This document shows positions 24,238 to 34,784 of a stretch of DNA of 37,654 bases, piece after piece (positions within the stretch are counted from its first letter, which is position 1; every line of letters starts with the position of its first letter). This DNA comes from an uncultured Eubacteriales bacterium (GTDB taxonomy: Bacteria; Bacillota; Clostridia; TANB77; CAG-508): NCBI GenBank assembly GCA_949287075.1, contig CASEEU010000013.1:1-37654 (forward strand), read 5' to 3'. The translations under genes were made by a program, and so were the position numbers. The notes under the pieces were generated by a model. The model did no database searches. It was not told where the DNA came from and worked only from the letters and a program-made list of their open reading frames with translations.

Positions 24238-25245
24238 ATGAAGAAAAGAGTATTAACAGGAGATAGACCAACAGGAAAATTACATATAGGCCATTATTTT
24301 GGTTCATTAAAAAAGAGAGTAGAAATGCAAAATAGTGGAGATTATGATATCTATATATTAATTGCAGATGTGCAAGCATTAACAGATAATTTCAATAATC
24401 CAGAAAAAGTAAGAAAAAATGTCAGAGAATTAGCAATGGATTATTTAGCATGTGGAATTGATCCAGAAAAAACAACAATATATATTCAATCTATGATACC
24501 AGAAACAGCAGAATTAACGGTATATTATTCAAACTTGGTAACGATTGCAAGACTTCAAAGAAATCCAACCGTAAAAACAGAAATTGCGCAAAAGAAAGAA
24601 TTATTTGGAGAAAGTGTTACATATGGATTTTTAGGATATCCAGTAAGTCAAGCAGCTGATATTACGACTTTTGAAGGAGAATTAGTTCCAACAGGAGAAG
24701 ACCAAGAACCATTAATTGAACAATGTAGAGAAATTGTTAGAAAATTTAATAGTATTTATGGAGAAGTGTTAGTGGAACCTAAAATTGTATTATCAGAAGG
24801 AAAAAGAATCAAAGGATTAGATGGTAATGAAAAAATGGGAAAATCTCTAGGAAATGCTATCTATTTGTCAGATTCAGAAGAGGAAATCACTAAAAAAGTC
24901 ATGAGTGCAGTCACAGATCCTAATAGAATAAAAAAAGATGATTTAGGAAATCCTGATATATGTATGGTAGCATATTATCATAAACTATTTTCTTCAAAAG
25001 AAGAAATCGATACAGTATGTGCAGAATGTAGAGCAGGAAAAAGAGGATGTGTTGCTTGTAAAAAACAATTAGCAAAAAATATTAGTGAATACTTGAAACC
25101 AATTAGAGAAAAAAGAAAATATTATGAAGAACATCCAGAATTAGTAGATAAAATCTTAAAAGAAGGAACGCAAAAAGCAAGAAAAACAGCACAAAATACA
25201 ATGAGAAAAGTAAAGGAAGCAATGAAATTAGATTATTTTGAATAA
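24238..25245 (+). CDS. trpS: tryptophanyl-tRNA synthetase
   Basis: A 335-residue class I synthetase. The HIGH-like motif is PTGKLHIGHYFGSL (about 10-23), AQKKELFGESVTYGFLGYPV follows, and the KMSKS-like motif is KMGKS (about 199-203). The C-terminal helical part has CRAGKRGCVACKKQLAKNI. It charges tRNA-Trp in the cytoplasm. The start at 24238 gives the standard MKKRVLTGDRPTGK N-terminus and length; AAGGA is 12 bases upstream. Upstream in-frame ATGs at 24211 and 24226 are possible but less likely. Confidence 0.95.
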   Translation: MKKRVLTGDRPTGKLHIGHYFGSLKKRVEMQNSGDYDIYILIADVQALTDNFNNPEKVRKNVRELAMDYLACGIDPEKTTIYIQSMIPETAELTVYYSNLVTIARLQRNPTVKTEIAQKKELFGESVTYGFLGYPVSQAADITTFEGELVPTGEDQEPLIEQCREIVRKFNSIYGEVLVEPKIVLSEGKRIKGLDGNEKMGKSLGNAIYLSDSEEEITKKVMSAVTDPNRIKKDDLGNPDICMVAYYHKLFSSKEEIDTVCAECRAGKRGCVACKKQLAKNISEYLKPIREKRKYYEEHPELVDKILKEGTQKARKTAQNTMRKVKEAMKLDYFE

Positions 25246-25302
25246 TGTTGATATGTATTTAACAAAAGAGTTCGTTTTTTTATAAATTAGGAGGAGAAAA
25301 TT

Positions 25303-26939
<1,637 letters not shown>

Positions 26940-26954
26940 AAATTGAAAAAATAG

Positions 26955-26983
26955 TTGACGAAAGGGCCAAAAAATGGTATAAC
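26955..26983 (+). promoter_or_regulatory. strong promoter of tRNA-Glu
   Basis: TTGACG (26955-26960), a 17-bp spacer and TATAAC (26978-26983), 17 bases before the tRNA. Confidence 0.8.
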
Positions 26984-26999
26984 TATAGAGTGATTTTAT

Positions 27000-27074
27000 G
27001 GCCCCTTGGTCAAGCGGTTAAGACGCCACCCTCTCAAGGTGGAATCATGGGTTCGATTCCCGTAGGGGTCACCA
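27000..27074 (+). tRNA. tRNA-Glu (CTC anticodon)
   Basis: A cloverleaf is visible: acceptor GGCCCCT / AGGGGTC, D arm with TCAAGCGGTTAAGA, anticodon arm CCACC / GGTGG with loop CTCTCAA (anticodon CTC at 27033-27035), T arm with GGTTCGATTCC, and an encoded CCA end (27072-27074). The CTC anticodon reads GAG only, a minor glutamate codon in this A/T-rich DNA, so a TTC isoacceptor is expected elsewhere. Confidence 0.96.
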
Positions 27075-27083
27075 AATATAAGG

Positions 27084-27121
27084 ATGCTTTGAATTTAGAA
27101 ATAAATTTAGAGCATTTTTTT
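27084..27121 (+). terminator. terminator of tRNA-Glu
   Basis: Stem ATGCTTTGAATTTA / TAAATTTAGAGCAT with G-U pairs and a 3-base loop region, followed by seven T. Confidence 0.75.
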
Positions 27122-27174
27122 ATGAAATAGGAAAAGCAATTTTCTCTGTACAAAAGACGAATTCTTGTAAAATA

Positions 27175-27203
27175 TTTACAAATAAAAAGGACAATGGTAT
27201 AAT
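27175..27203 (+). promoter_or_regulatory. promoter of the unknown membrane-anchored protein gene
   Basis: TTTACA (27175-27180), a 17-bp spacer and TATAAT (27198-27203). Confidence 0.6.
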
Positions 27204-27250
27204 GAGTCAAAAAAAGGATGATTCAAGGTAAGATAGAAAGGGGAGTTTAT

Positions 27251-28660
27251 ATGAGTGAAAATGAAAACAAGGAACAAGAAAAAGTGGAAACTAAAAATAA
27301 ACCAAAGGGGCATAAAAAGACAATTGCGATTGTATGTATTATCATCATTGTTTTGATTGCAGCAGTAGTAGGCGGATATTTTGCTTATGAATATGTAGAA
27401 CTAAAACAACCAATTGAACAAGAATGGGCAGATACATATTATCAGTATATAAAAGGTTCAGATGAAGAAGAAACTGAAAATAACAAAATACAAAATCATT
27501 CAAAAATAAGTTTCATAGAAGTGGAAAAAGTAGAAGATCCAGTCATGTTAGTAGATTATGAAAAAGAAGGAAAAGATTATACAGATATATATTATATAAA
27601 TGATGGAACAGTAAGTAATGTGATAAATTTAGATATATCAGATGTAGAATTATTATATGATATACAAAATAAACAATATGATTGGTATACATATAAAGAA
27701 ACTGAAACAACAGATACTTATCAAAAATTATCTGATGTCATTTTCGGAAAAGATCCACAAATAGATACAAATACATCTGAAGCCACAGAAAATAATACAA
27801 CAAATGAAACAGCAGAAGAAACAGAAAGTACAGAATATACTTTTACAAAAGGAGAAGAAATATCTGTAGATACAGTAGATGGTAATAAAATATCTATACC
27901 AAAATTTGATACAGTTTTTGTGGAAACAGAAGTAGAAGTAGATAAAGTAGAATATAATGAAAATATGACAGATAAAGAATTAAAAGAAACAATAGTAGAA
28001 GGTGCAGACAAATATAAAACAGAAGAAGAAATCTTAACAGAAGAAATAAAAAATAACGTTACGGATAAAGAAAATGAAGTGATAGAAAAACAAGAAGAAA
28101 TGAAGCAAGCAGAAGAAGAGAAAGCAAAAAAAGAAGAAGAGGAAATGAAAATAACAGCAGAAAATGTTCAATCTAAAATCGGTGAACATTTAAAATGGGC
28201 TTCACTTGTTTATTTAGGTTCAGATTATGGATTGCCAACAGTTTATGAAATTAAAGATGTAACAGGAAAAGTGAACATACCAGGAACAAAAGACTATATG
28301 ATGACAGAAGAAATTGTGGGGTTAAAAAGTATACAAAGTTTAAACAATCAAATAGCGACTTATTTATCATCAAATGCAATTAATAAACTAAATAGTAGTA
28401 TGTGGGTAGATTATACAGAAGGATTAAAAGAATATAATGGAAAAGTGTATATTGTGAGAGGTGGTATAGGGGATGGACCTAGCATTGACATAAAAAAGGC
28501 AAAAGTTTTAAGTTCTGAAAAGGGAATTTCAAAAATACAATTAACAGATATTAATGTATTAGGAAATATCCCTACAGCCAATATTACGCTTACAGTAGAA
28601 TATAATAAGGAAACAAAAAAATACATGATAACAGATGCAGCTATACAGGATTTATATTAA
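27251..28660 (+). CDS. membrane-anchored protein of unknown function (469 aa)
   Basis: A 17-residue charged start (MSENENKEQEKVETKN) is followed by basic residues, one TM helix (about 24-45, IAIVCIIIIVLIAAVVGGYF) and an extracytoplasmic part rich in Glu, Asp, Thr and Lys. A Lys/Glu coiled-coil-like segment lies near residues 280-310 (EEEKAKKEEEEMKITAENVQ). The C-terminal ~150 residues (from about 320) look globular. The start was placed at 27251 after AAAGGGGAG rather than at an in-frame ATG at 27218. It is a single-gene unit. I do not recognise the family. Confidence 0.7.
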   Translation: MSENENKEQEKVETKNKPKGHKKTIAIVCIIIIVLIAAVVGGYFAYEYVELKQPIEQEWADTYYQYIKGSDEEETENNKIQNHSKISFIEVEKVEDPVMLVDYEKEGKDYTDIYYINDGTVSNVINLDISDVELLYDIQNKQYDWYTYKETETTDTYQKLSDVIFGKDPQIDTNTSEATENNTTNETAEETESTEYTFTKGEEISVDTVDGNKISIPKFDTVFVETEVEVDKVEYNENMTDKELKETIVEGADKYKTEEEILTEEIKNNVTDKENEVIEKQEEMKQAEEEKAKKEEEEMKITAENVQSKIGEHLKWASLVYLGSDYGLPTVYEIKDVTGKVNIPGTKDYMMTEEIVGLKSIQSLNNQIATYLSSNAINKLNSSMWVDYTEGLKEYNGKVYIVRGGIGDGPSIDIKKAKVLSSEKGISKIQLTDINVLGNIPTANITLTVEYNKETKKYMITDAAIQDLY

Positions 28661-28695
28661 TAAACAAAAAAATTTTTATGATTAAGATAAAAATA

Positions 28696-28723
28696 TTGAC
28701 ATCACCTAATAGTATGATATAAT
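28696..28723 (+). promoter_or_regulatory. promoter of the riboswitch and P-type ATPase gene
   Basis: TTGACA (28696-28701), a 16-bp spacer and TATAAT (28718-28723), 12 bases before the aptamer. Confidence 0.8.
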
Positions 28724-28734
28724 AAGGACATATT

Positions 28735-28822
28735 AAAAGGGAGTAGCTTTTGATTACTAATCAACAGTCGCGATAATTATTTATCTGGTTAGTAAGCTTT
28801 AAAAAAAGTAAGCAAGACTTTT
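28735..28822 (+). ncRNA. yybP-ykoY manganese riboswitch aptamer
   Basis: The 5' signature AAAAGGGAGTAGC (28735-28747) and the 3' signature AGCAAGACTTTT (28811-28822) flank paired helices, matching the yybP-ykoY class. P1 forms between AAAAG and CTTTT. The class senses Mn2+. The downstream gene is a P-type cation ATPase, a known partner of this riboswitch class. I judged this by signature and position; covariance scoring was not possible. Confidence 0.85.
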
Positions 28823-28855
28823 AAAAGGATAAAACCTTTTTAAGAGTCTTTTTTT
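28814..28855 (+). terminator. expression-platform terminator of the Mn riboswitch
   Basis: The stem starting AAGACTTTTAAAAGG pairs with CCTTTTTAAGAGTCTT and is followed by seven T. Its 5' arm (from 28814) reuses the 3' strand of the aptamer P1, so a Mn2+-stabilised P1 would block the terminator: an ON switch. Confidence 0.8.
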
Positions 28856-28940
28856 GTTGAAAAATATTGATATATTTTCATTGTTTGGATAAAATAAAAG
28901 TGAAAATATGTGAAAACCGAAAGAAAGGAAATGTGAAAAA

Positions 28941-31670
28941 ATGGAAAATAAAAACTGGTTTAACAAAGAAGTAAGGGATGTTGAAAAAGAGCTAGAAACA
29001 AACCAAGAAACAGGTTTATCAGCAGAAGAAGTAACAAAAAGAAGAGAAACATATGGATTAAATCAATTAAAAGAAAAGAAGAAAAAATCTTTATTCATGA
29101 GATTTGTAGACCAATTTAAAGATTTTTCAATTATTATTTTAATTATTGCAGCCATTGTATCAGGATTTGTAGGAGTGGCAGAAGGAGAAGGCATTACAGA
29201 TACGATTATTATCTTAATTGTTGTTATTTTAAATGCAGTGATTGGTGTTACACAAGAATCAAAAGCAGAAAAATCACTAGAAGCTTTACAAAAATTAACA
29301 GACCATGCCTCTAAAGTTATCAGAGATGGAAATGTAACCGTTGTTCCAGCAAAAGAATTAGTCCCAGGAGATATTGTTGTACTAGATACAGGAGACTATA
29401 TTCCAGCAGATTTAAGAATTATAGAAGCAGTGAATTTAAAAACACAAGAATCTTCTTTAACAGGAGAATCTGTACCAGTTGATAAAACAACAGAAAAAAT
29501 TGATGGAGAAGATATTGGAATTGGTGATAGAACCAATATGTTATTCTCATCTAGTTTAGTAACGTATGGTAGAGGAAAAGGAATTGTTGTAGAAACAGGA
29601 ATGACAACAGAAGTGGGAAAAATTGCAGAAATGATTAATGAATCAGAAGAACAAATTACACCTTTACAACAAAAGTTGAACAAATTAGGAAAAACATTAG
29701 GAATTGCAGCAATCATAATTTGTATTGTAATCTTTATCATAGGATTATTCCAAAACAAAGAACCAATTCATATGTTTATGACAGCTGTATCATTGGCAGT
29801 AGCAGCTATCCCAGAAGGATTGGTAGCTGTATCAACGATTGTATTGGCAATTGGTGTACAAAAAATGGTTAAGAGAAATGCAATTGTTAAGAAATTACCA
29901 GCAGTTGAAACATTAGGAAGTGCAACAGTTATTTGTTCAGATAAAACAGGAACCTTGACACAAAATAAAATGACAGTAGAAAAAGTATTTTTAAATGGTG
30001 AAATAAAAGACTTAAGTGAAATTGATAGTAAAAATGTATCAGATGATATGACCACATTGGTATATGCCAATATGTTATGTAATGATACCAAAATTGCAAA
30101 AGATGGAACATTGACAGGAGATCCAACAGAAACTGCATTGGTAGATATGGCATTTACATTAAATTTTGACCCATCTATTTATGATAGAATGGTGCGTATT
30201 GCAGAAGTACCATTTGATTCAGATAGAAAATTAATGACAACCGTTAATAAAGTACATGATAACTATATAGCATATACCAAAGGTGGTGTGGATGAATTAC
30301 TAAGAATTTGTAAAGGATATGTATATAATCATGAAATAAAAAGTGATTTAGATAATTATGCTGTTACAATAAGACAGAAAAATGAAGAAATGGCAAAAGA
30401 AGCTTTAAGAGTTTTAGCGTGTGGATATAAAGAATTTGACCATGAACCAACAAAAGAAGAATTAGAAAACATCGAAAGTGATTTAATCTTTGTGGGTATG
30501 GTTGGAATGATAGATCCACCAAGAGAAGAGGCAAAAAAAGCAGTAGAAAAATGTAAAACAGCAGGAATCAAAACTGTTATGATTACAGGAGATCATAAGA
30601 TTACAGCAACAGCAATTGCAAAAAAATTAGGTATATTAGAACATGAAGATGAAGCCATTACTGGTGCAGAATTAGAAAAAATGTCTGATGAAGATTTACA
30701 AAAAAATGTAAGACACTACTCTGTATATGCGAGAGTATCTCCAGAGCACAAAGTAAGAATTGTAAAAGCATGGCAAAAAAATGGAGAAATTGTAGCTATG
30801 ACTGGTGATGGTGTCAATGATAGTCCTGCATTAAAAACCTCAGACATTGGTTGTGCAATGGGAATTGTTGGAACAGATGTTGCCAAAGAAGCAGCAGATG
30901 TTATCTTAACAGATGATAACTTTGCAACCATTGTATCAGCAGTAGAAGAAGGTAGAAGAATTTATGACAACATATTAAAAGTTATCCAATTCTTATTATC
31001 AAGCAACATAGGAGAGGTGGTTGTATTATTCTTAGCAACATTATTAACTCCGTTATTTGCACAATGGTTTGGAATTACAGATATAACACACTTAGAAATT
31101 TTATTACCAATACACATCTTATGGATCAACTTAGTAACAGACTCTTTACCAGCATTAGCATTGGCTTTTGACCCAGCAAATGCCGATATCATGAATAGAA
31201 AACCAAATAAGCCAGGAAAAGGTGTATTCACCAAAGGAATGACATGGAGAGTAATATATCAAGGGGTTATGATAGGTTTATTAACACTTGGAGCATTTAT
31301 GATAGGTCTTGCAACAACAACAGAACCAATCGATGGATTAACATTAGATGAATCAAAAATAGAAGTAGGTCAAACAATGGCATTTGTAACATTAGCCCTT
31401 TCAGAATTGGTACATGTATTTAATGTTAGAAATAATAAAAAATCTATCTTTAAAACAAAAGTATTTAATAATAGTAAACTTATCTGGGCAGTACTTGGTT
31501 CAGCACTATTAATGGGCGTTATCCTAGCAGTACCAGCTTTAAGAGGAATCTTTAGTATACCAGTATTACCAACACAAAATATTTTAGAATTAATTGGTTT
31601 AGTGATTTCGCCATTAATTATTGTTGAATTGTTTAAATTGTTTAAGATTAATAGTTTTAAAGATGAATAA
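28941..31670 (+). CDS. calcium/manganese-type P-type ATPase (P2 family)
   Basis: A 909-residue P-type ATPase. The actuator motif is LTGESVPV, the phosphorylation site is CSDKTGTLTQ with Asp334, and the nucleotide-binding domain is followed by MTGDGVNDSPAL. An N-terminal cation-ATPase domain and about ten TM helices are present. The M4 ion-site motif reads IPEGLVAV rather than the usual PEGLPAV, and M6 is NLVTDSLPALALAFDP, SERCA-like. The Mn2+ riboswitch ahead of the gene suggests export of Mn2+ as well as or instead of Ca2+. AAAGGA lies about 11 bases before the ATG. A terminator follows. Confidence 0.93.
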   Translation: MENKNWFNKEVRDVEKELETNQETGLSAEEVTKRRETYGLNQLKEKKKKSLFMRFVDQFKDFSIIILIIAAIVSGFVGVAEGEGITDTIIILIVVILNAVIGVTQESKAEKSLEALQKLTDHASKVIRDGNVTVVPAKELVPGDIVVLDTGDYIPADLRIIEAVNLKTQESSLTGESVPVDKTTEKIDGEDIGIGDRTNMLFSSSLVTYGRGKGIVVETGMTTEVGKIAEMINESEEQITPLQQKLNKLGKTLGIAAIIICIVIFIIGLFQNKEPIHMFMTAVSLAVAAIPEGLVAVSTIVLAIGVQKMVKRNAIVKKLPAVETLGSATVICSDKTGTLTQNKMTVEKVFLNGEIKDLSEIDSKNVSDDMTTLVYANMLCNDTKIAKDGTLTGDPTETALVDMAFTLNFDPSIYDRMVRIAEVPFDSDRKLMTTVNKVHDNYIAYTKGGVDELLRICKGYVYNHEIKSDLDNYAVTIRQKNEEMAKEALRVLACGYKEFDHEPTKEELENIESDLIFVGMVGMIDPPREEAKKAVEKCKTAGIKTVMITGDHKITATAIAKKLGILEHEDEAITGAELEKMSDEDLQKNVRHYSVYARVSPEHKVRIVKAWQKNGEIVAMTGDGVNDSPALKTSDIGCAMGIVGTDVAKEAADVILTDDNFATIVSAVEEGRRIYDNILKVIQFLLSSNIGEVVVLFLATLLTPLFAQWFGITDITHLEILLPIHILWINLVTDSLPALALAFDPANADIMNRKPNKPGKGVFTKGMTWRVIYQGVMIGLLTLGAFMIGLATTTEPIDGLTLDESKIEVGQTMAFVTLALSELVHVFNVRNNKKSIFKTKVFNNSKLIWAVLGSALLMGVILAVPALRGIFSIPVLPTQNILELIGLVISPLIIVELFKLFKINSFKDE

Positions 31671-31673
31671 AAG

Positions 31674-31705
31674 AAAAGCAACTTTCATACGAAAGTTGCT
31701 TTTTA
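31674..31705 (+). terminator. terminator of the P-type ATPase gene
   Basis: AAAGCAACTTTC / GAAAGTTGCTTT stem with an ATAC loop, then TTTT, four bases after the stop codon. Confidence 0.9.
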
Positions 31706-31714
31706 GCGGTTTGT

Positions 31715-31729
31715 TAGATAATGTATCTA
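31715..31729. promoter_or_regulatory. TAGATA-ATG-TATCTA inverted repeat upstream of the response regulator gene
   Basis: A perfect 6-bp inverted repeat around three bases, in the 204-bp gap before the response regulator gene. The half-site TAGATA also occurs in the dyad within the glgP promoter. It is a candidate regulator site, weakly supported. A -10-like TATAGT is at 31783-31788. Confidence 0.3.
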
Positions 31730-31874
31730 TAGTATTAATAAAAAATTAATAAATCCTCTATTTATTATTAATAAAAATATGGTATAGTATATATGCTAAG
31801 AAATAAAAGAAAATATAAAAATTAATTAATTTAAAATGAACTTTTATAGATAGAGTTCGAGAAAGGAAAAAATT

Positions 31875-32591
31875 ATGTATAACATATTAGTAGTGGATGA
31901 TGATAAAGAGATTGTAAATGCCATTGAAATTTATTTATCACAAGAAGGGTATCATATTATAAAAGCCTATGATGGAGAAGAAGCTTTAGAAAAATTAAAA
32001 GAAAATGAAATTCATTTAATTATTTTAGATATCATGATGCCAAATAAGGATGGAATTGAAACTTTACAAGAGATTAGAAAAGATAAAACGATTCCTGTGA
32101 TTATGCTTTCTGCAAAATCAGAAGACTATGATAAAATTTCAGGATTAAATACAGGAGCAGATGATTATGTGACAAAACCATTTAATCCATTAGAATTAAT
32201 AGCAAGAGTAAAATCTAATATCAGAAGATATGTGGATTTTAGCCATGTAAATGATACAAATGGAAAGAATAAAAATCAAAAAGAAAGAGTACTGAAAACA
32301 GGAACTTTAGAAATGAATGATGAAACCAAAAAGGTTACAGTAGATGGAAAAGATATTAAGTTAACAGCGACAGAATATAACATATTAAAATTCTTACTAG
32401 AAAACAAAGGAAAAGTATATTCTATAGAACAAATTTATGAAAATGTCTGGAATGAAGAAAGTTATGGCGCAGAAAATATTATTGCTGTACATATTAGACA
32501 TATCAGAGAGAAAATAGAAATTAATCCCAAAGACCCTAAATATTTAAAAGTTATTTGGGGAATTGGATATAAAGTAGAAGATATAAAATAA
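31875..32591 (+). CDS. OmpR/PhoB-family response regulator
   Basis: A 238-residue protein. The receiver domain has the acidic pair Asp8/Asp9, the phosphoacceptor Asp52 (LIILDIMMP), Ser79 and Lys101 (VTKPFNP). The C-terminal winged helix (about 140-238) ends ILKVIWGIGYKVED-like (LKVIWGIGYKVEDIK). It should bind DNA when phosphorylated by the kinase encoded 15 bases downstream. GAAAGGAAAAA precedes the start. The target genes are unknown; VanR-like by overall pattern. Confidence 0.93.
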   Translation: MYNILVVDDDKEIVNAIEIYLSQEGYHIIKAYDGEEALEKLKENEIHLIILDIMMPNKDGIETLQEIRKDKTIPVIMLSAKSEDYDKISGLNTGADDYVTKPFNPLELIARVKSNIRRYVDFSHVNDTNGKNKNQKERVLKTGTLEMNDETKKVTVDGKDIKLTATEYNILKFLLENKGKVYSIEQIYENVWNEESYGAENIIAVHIRHIREKIEINPKDPKYLKVIWGIGYKVEDIK

Positions 32592-32606
32592 TAGAGAGGT
32601 GAGTAG

Positions 32607-34649
32607 ATGCAAGATATTAAAGAATCTATATTATTGAAATTTTTATGTTATATATTGATTCCCATTATGATTTTTGTTTTAGCTATTAGTATGATAGATG
32701 TGTCTATTACATCACAATATGGGGAAATGGAAGGACCAGAAGAATATATAGAAACGGAAGAATTTGGAAGAGAATATTTGTTGACATTAATTTATAAAGT
32801 TCAAGATATTTATGGAGATAAAAAAGAACGTAGTAATATATCAGTTAACAAAGAGAATAGTAATCCATTTAATCATTATGATGAAATTGAAGACAAAAGT
32901 TATGAGCATCCAGTGTATTATGAAGTAATCAATTATAGTAATACAATGGTAAGTCAATATATTAATTATATTATCATTGATAAAGAAAATGGGAATATGT
33001 TTACCAATATTCGATCAAACAATTATCCAGAAGAGATAGATAAATTAAAAACAGAAAAGACTAACTGGAGTTATCAAGATGGGAATATAACCACAAATAT
33101 TAATGCGATAAATCAGGAAAGTACAAAATATATGACTTCATCTAGTTATTCAACAGATAATTTGGAAGGATATGATGTGTATTCAAATATTGACCCGAAT
33201 ATGCTAAGTTATTCAAATTCTTTATATGTACAACAAACTGTATATAATATATTTAAGGGACATGAAAATTTGCCAGCATATTTAATACCATTGTCAGCAA
33301 TTTCAATCATTATTATGATAGTCTATTTAATCTGGGCAACTGGACATGAAAAAGGAAAAGAAGGCATTCAATTAAATAGTATTGATAGAATTTCTTATGA
33401 AGTTATATCTATTGTTATTATGTTTGTCATTGGCATGATGATGAGTTTTGCAGTAGCAAGTGTAGAATCGCAAATACCTCAAAAAATTCTTATATCTGTA
33501 TTTCTATTATGTTATTTAATTGGATATGCATGTTTGGCAGTATGGGTTAGTACAACAATTAGAAGAATAAAAGCAAAGCAATTTTTCCGTTCATTTTTAA
33601 CCTATAAAGTTTGTAGATGGATAAAAGTAACTATTGAAAAAATTTTTAGAAAAGTAACAGATAAAGAAAATACAAATCGAAAAATTACCATCATTTACTG
33701 GGGATTTGTGGTTATTAGTATTATATTAGCATGTACTATGTGGAGTGGAATCGGATTACTTGTATTAATTGCTTTTTGGATATGGGCATATTATAAATTA
33801 TTACAGTATAACAAAAAAATACAAAAAATAAATGAAGCATTAAGAAATATATATGAAGGAAATCCAAATGTAAAACTGAATGAAGAAGAACTAGAAGGTA
33901 CTTTAAAAATTATGGCAAAATATATCAATGATATTGCAGGTGGATTTACAAATGCCATTGAACAAAGCTTGAAATCAGAAAGATTAAAAACAGAATTGAT
34001 TACAAATGTATCACATGATATCAAAACACCATTAACTTCAATTATAAACTATGTAGATTTATTAAAAAAAGAAGATATCAATAATGCACAGATAGAACAA
34101 TATATTGCAGTATTAGATAAAAAATCACAACGATTAAAGAAATTGATAGAAGATTTAGTAGAAGCTTCCAAAGTATCATCTGGAAATGTGAAATTAAATA
34201 TGGAAGTGATTAATTTAAAAGAATTATTAAATCAAACTATTGGTGAATTTGAAGATAAGTTAGAAAAGAAAAATTTAAAAATAGAAATGGATTTACCAAA
34301 TGAAAATGTATTAATAAAAGCAGATAACAGGTATCTATATAGAGTCATTGAAAATGTATTTAGTAACATTTCAAAATATGCATTAGAAGGTTCTAGAGTA
34401 TATATCAAACTAGAAAAACAAAAAGAAGAGGTATATTTAGAATTCAAAAATATATCCAAAGACAAATTAAATATTAGTGCAGAAGAACTAATGCAAAGAT
34501 TTGTAAGAGGAGACAAATCAAGATATACAGAAGGAAGCGGATTAGGACTATCTATTGCAGAAAGTTTAACAGAATTACAAGGTGGAAAATTTAAAATAGA
34601 TATAGATGGAGATTTATTTAAAGTAGAAATCAAATGGAAAAGTGAATGA
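32607..34649 (+). CDS. multi-TM sensor histidine kinase
   Basis: A 680-residue kinase. One TM helix (about 9-30) is followed by an extracytoplasmic domain of about 190 residues, then TM helices near 225-245, 265-290, 298-320 and 365-395. Then come HisKA with His470 (TNVSHDIKTPLTSI), an N box (RVIENVFSNISKYA) and a G box GSGLGLSIAE. It phosphorylates the adjacent response regulator. The signal is unknown. AGAGGTGAG precedes the ATG, and the 15-base gap implies cotranscription. Confidence 0.9.
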   Translation: MQDIKESILLKFLCYILIPIMIFVLAISMIDVSITSQYGEMEGPEEYIETEEFGREYLLTLIYKVQDIYGDKKERSNISVNKENSNPFNHYDEIEDKSYEHPVYYEVINYSNTMVSQYINYIIIDKENGNMFTNIRSNNYPEEIDKLKTEKTNWSYQDGNITTNINAINQESTKYMTSSSYSTDNLEGYDVYSNIDPNMLSYSNSLYVQQTVYNIFKGHENLPAYLIPLSAISIIIMIVYLIWATGHEKGKEGIQLNSIDRISYEVISIVIMFVIGMMMSFAVASVESQIPQKILISVFLLCYLIGYACLAVWVSTTIRRIKAKQFFRSFLTYKVCRWIKVTIEKIFRKVTDKENTNRKITIIYWGFVVISIILACTMWSGIGLLVLIAFWIWAYYKLLQYNKKIQKINEALRNIYEGNPNVKLNEEELEGTLKIMAKYINDIAGGFTNAIEQSLKSERLKTELITNVSHDIKTPLTSIINYVDLLKKEDINNAQIEQYIAVLDKKSQRLKKLIEDLVEASKVSSGNVKLNMEVINLKELLNQTIGEFEDKLEKKNLKIEMDLPNENVLIKADNRYLYRVIENVFSNISKYALEGSRVYIKLEKQKEEVYLEFKNISKDKLNISAEELMQRFVRGDKSRYTEGSGLGLSIAESLTELQGGKFKIDIDGDLFKVEIKWKSE

Positions 34650-34692
34650 TAACCAAATTTTAAATAATTTACCAGATTTTCATAAAAAAGGT

Positions 34693-34721
34693 TTGACATT
34701 TTTATCTATTTAATAGATAAT
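34693..34721 (+). promoter_or_regulatory. glgP promoter with an operator-like dyad in the spacer
   Basis: TTGACA (34693-34698), a 17-bp spacer and GATAAT (34716-34721). The spacer and -10 contain TATCTATT-T-AATAGATA (34703-34719), a perfect 8-bp inverted repeat that a repressor or activator could occupy. Confidence 0.55.
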
Positions 34722-34784
34722 GTATATGTAAAATAAAATATAACCACAGGAAAAAGAAAGAGAATTACTAAGGAGGAAATATAA

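Noticed and set aside
31741..31790. Strong sigma-A promoter before the response regulator gene
   Set aside because: TATAGT at 31783 is acceptable but no convincing -35 box lies 16-18 bases upstream, so I did not list it as a feature.
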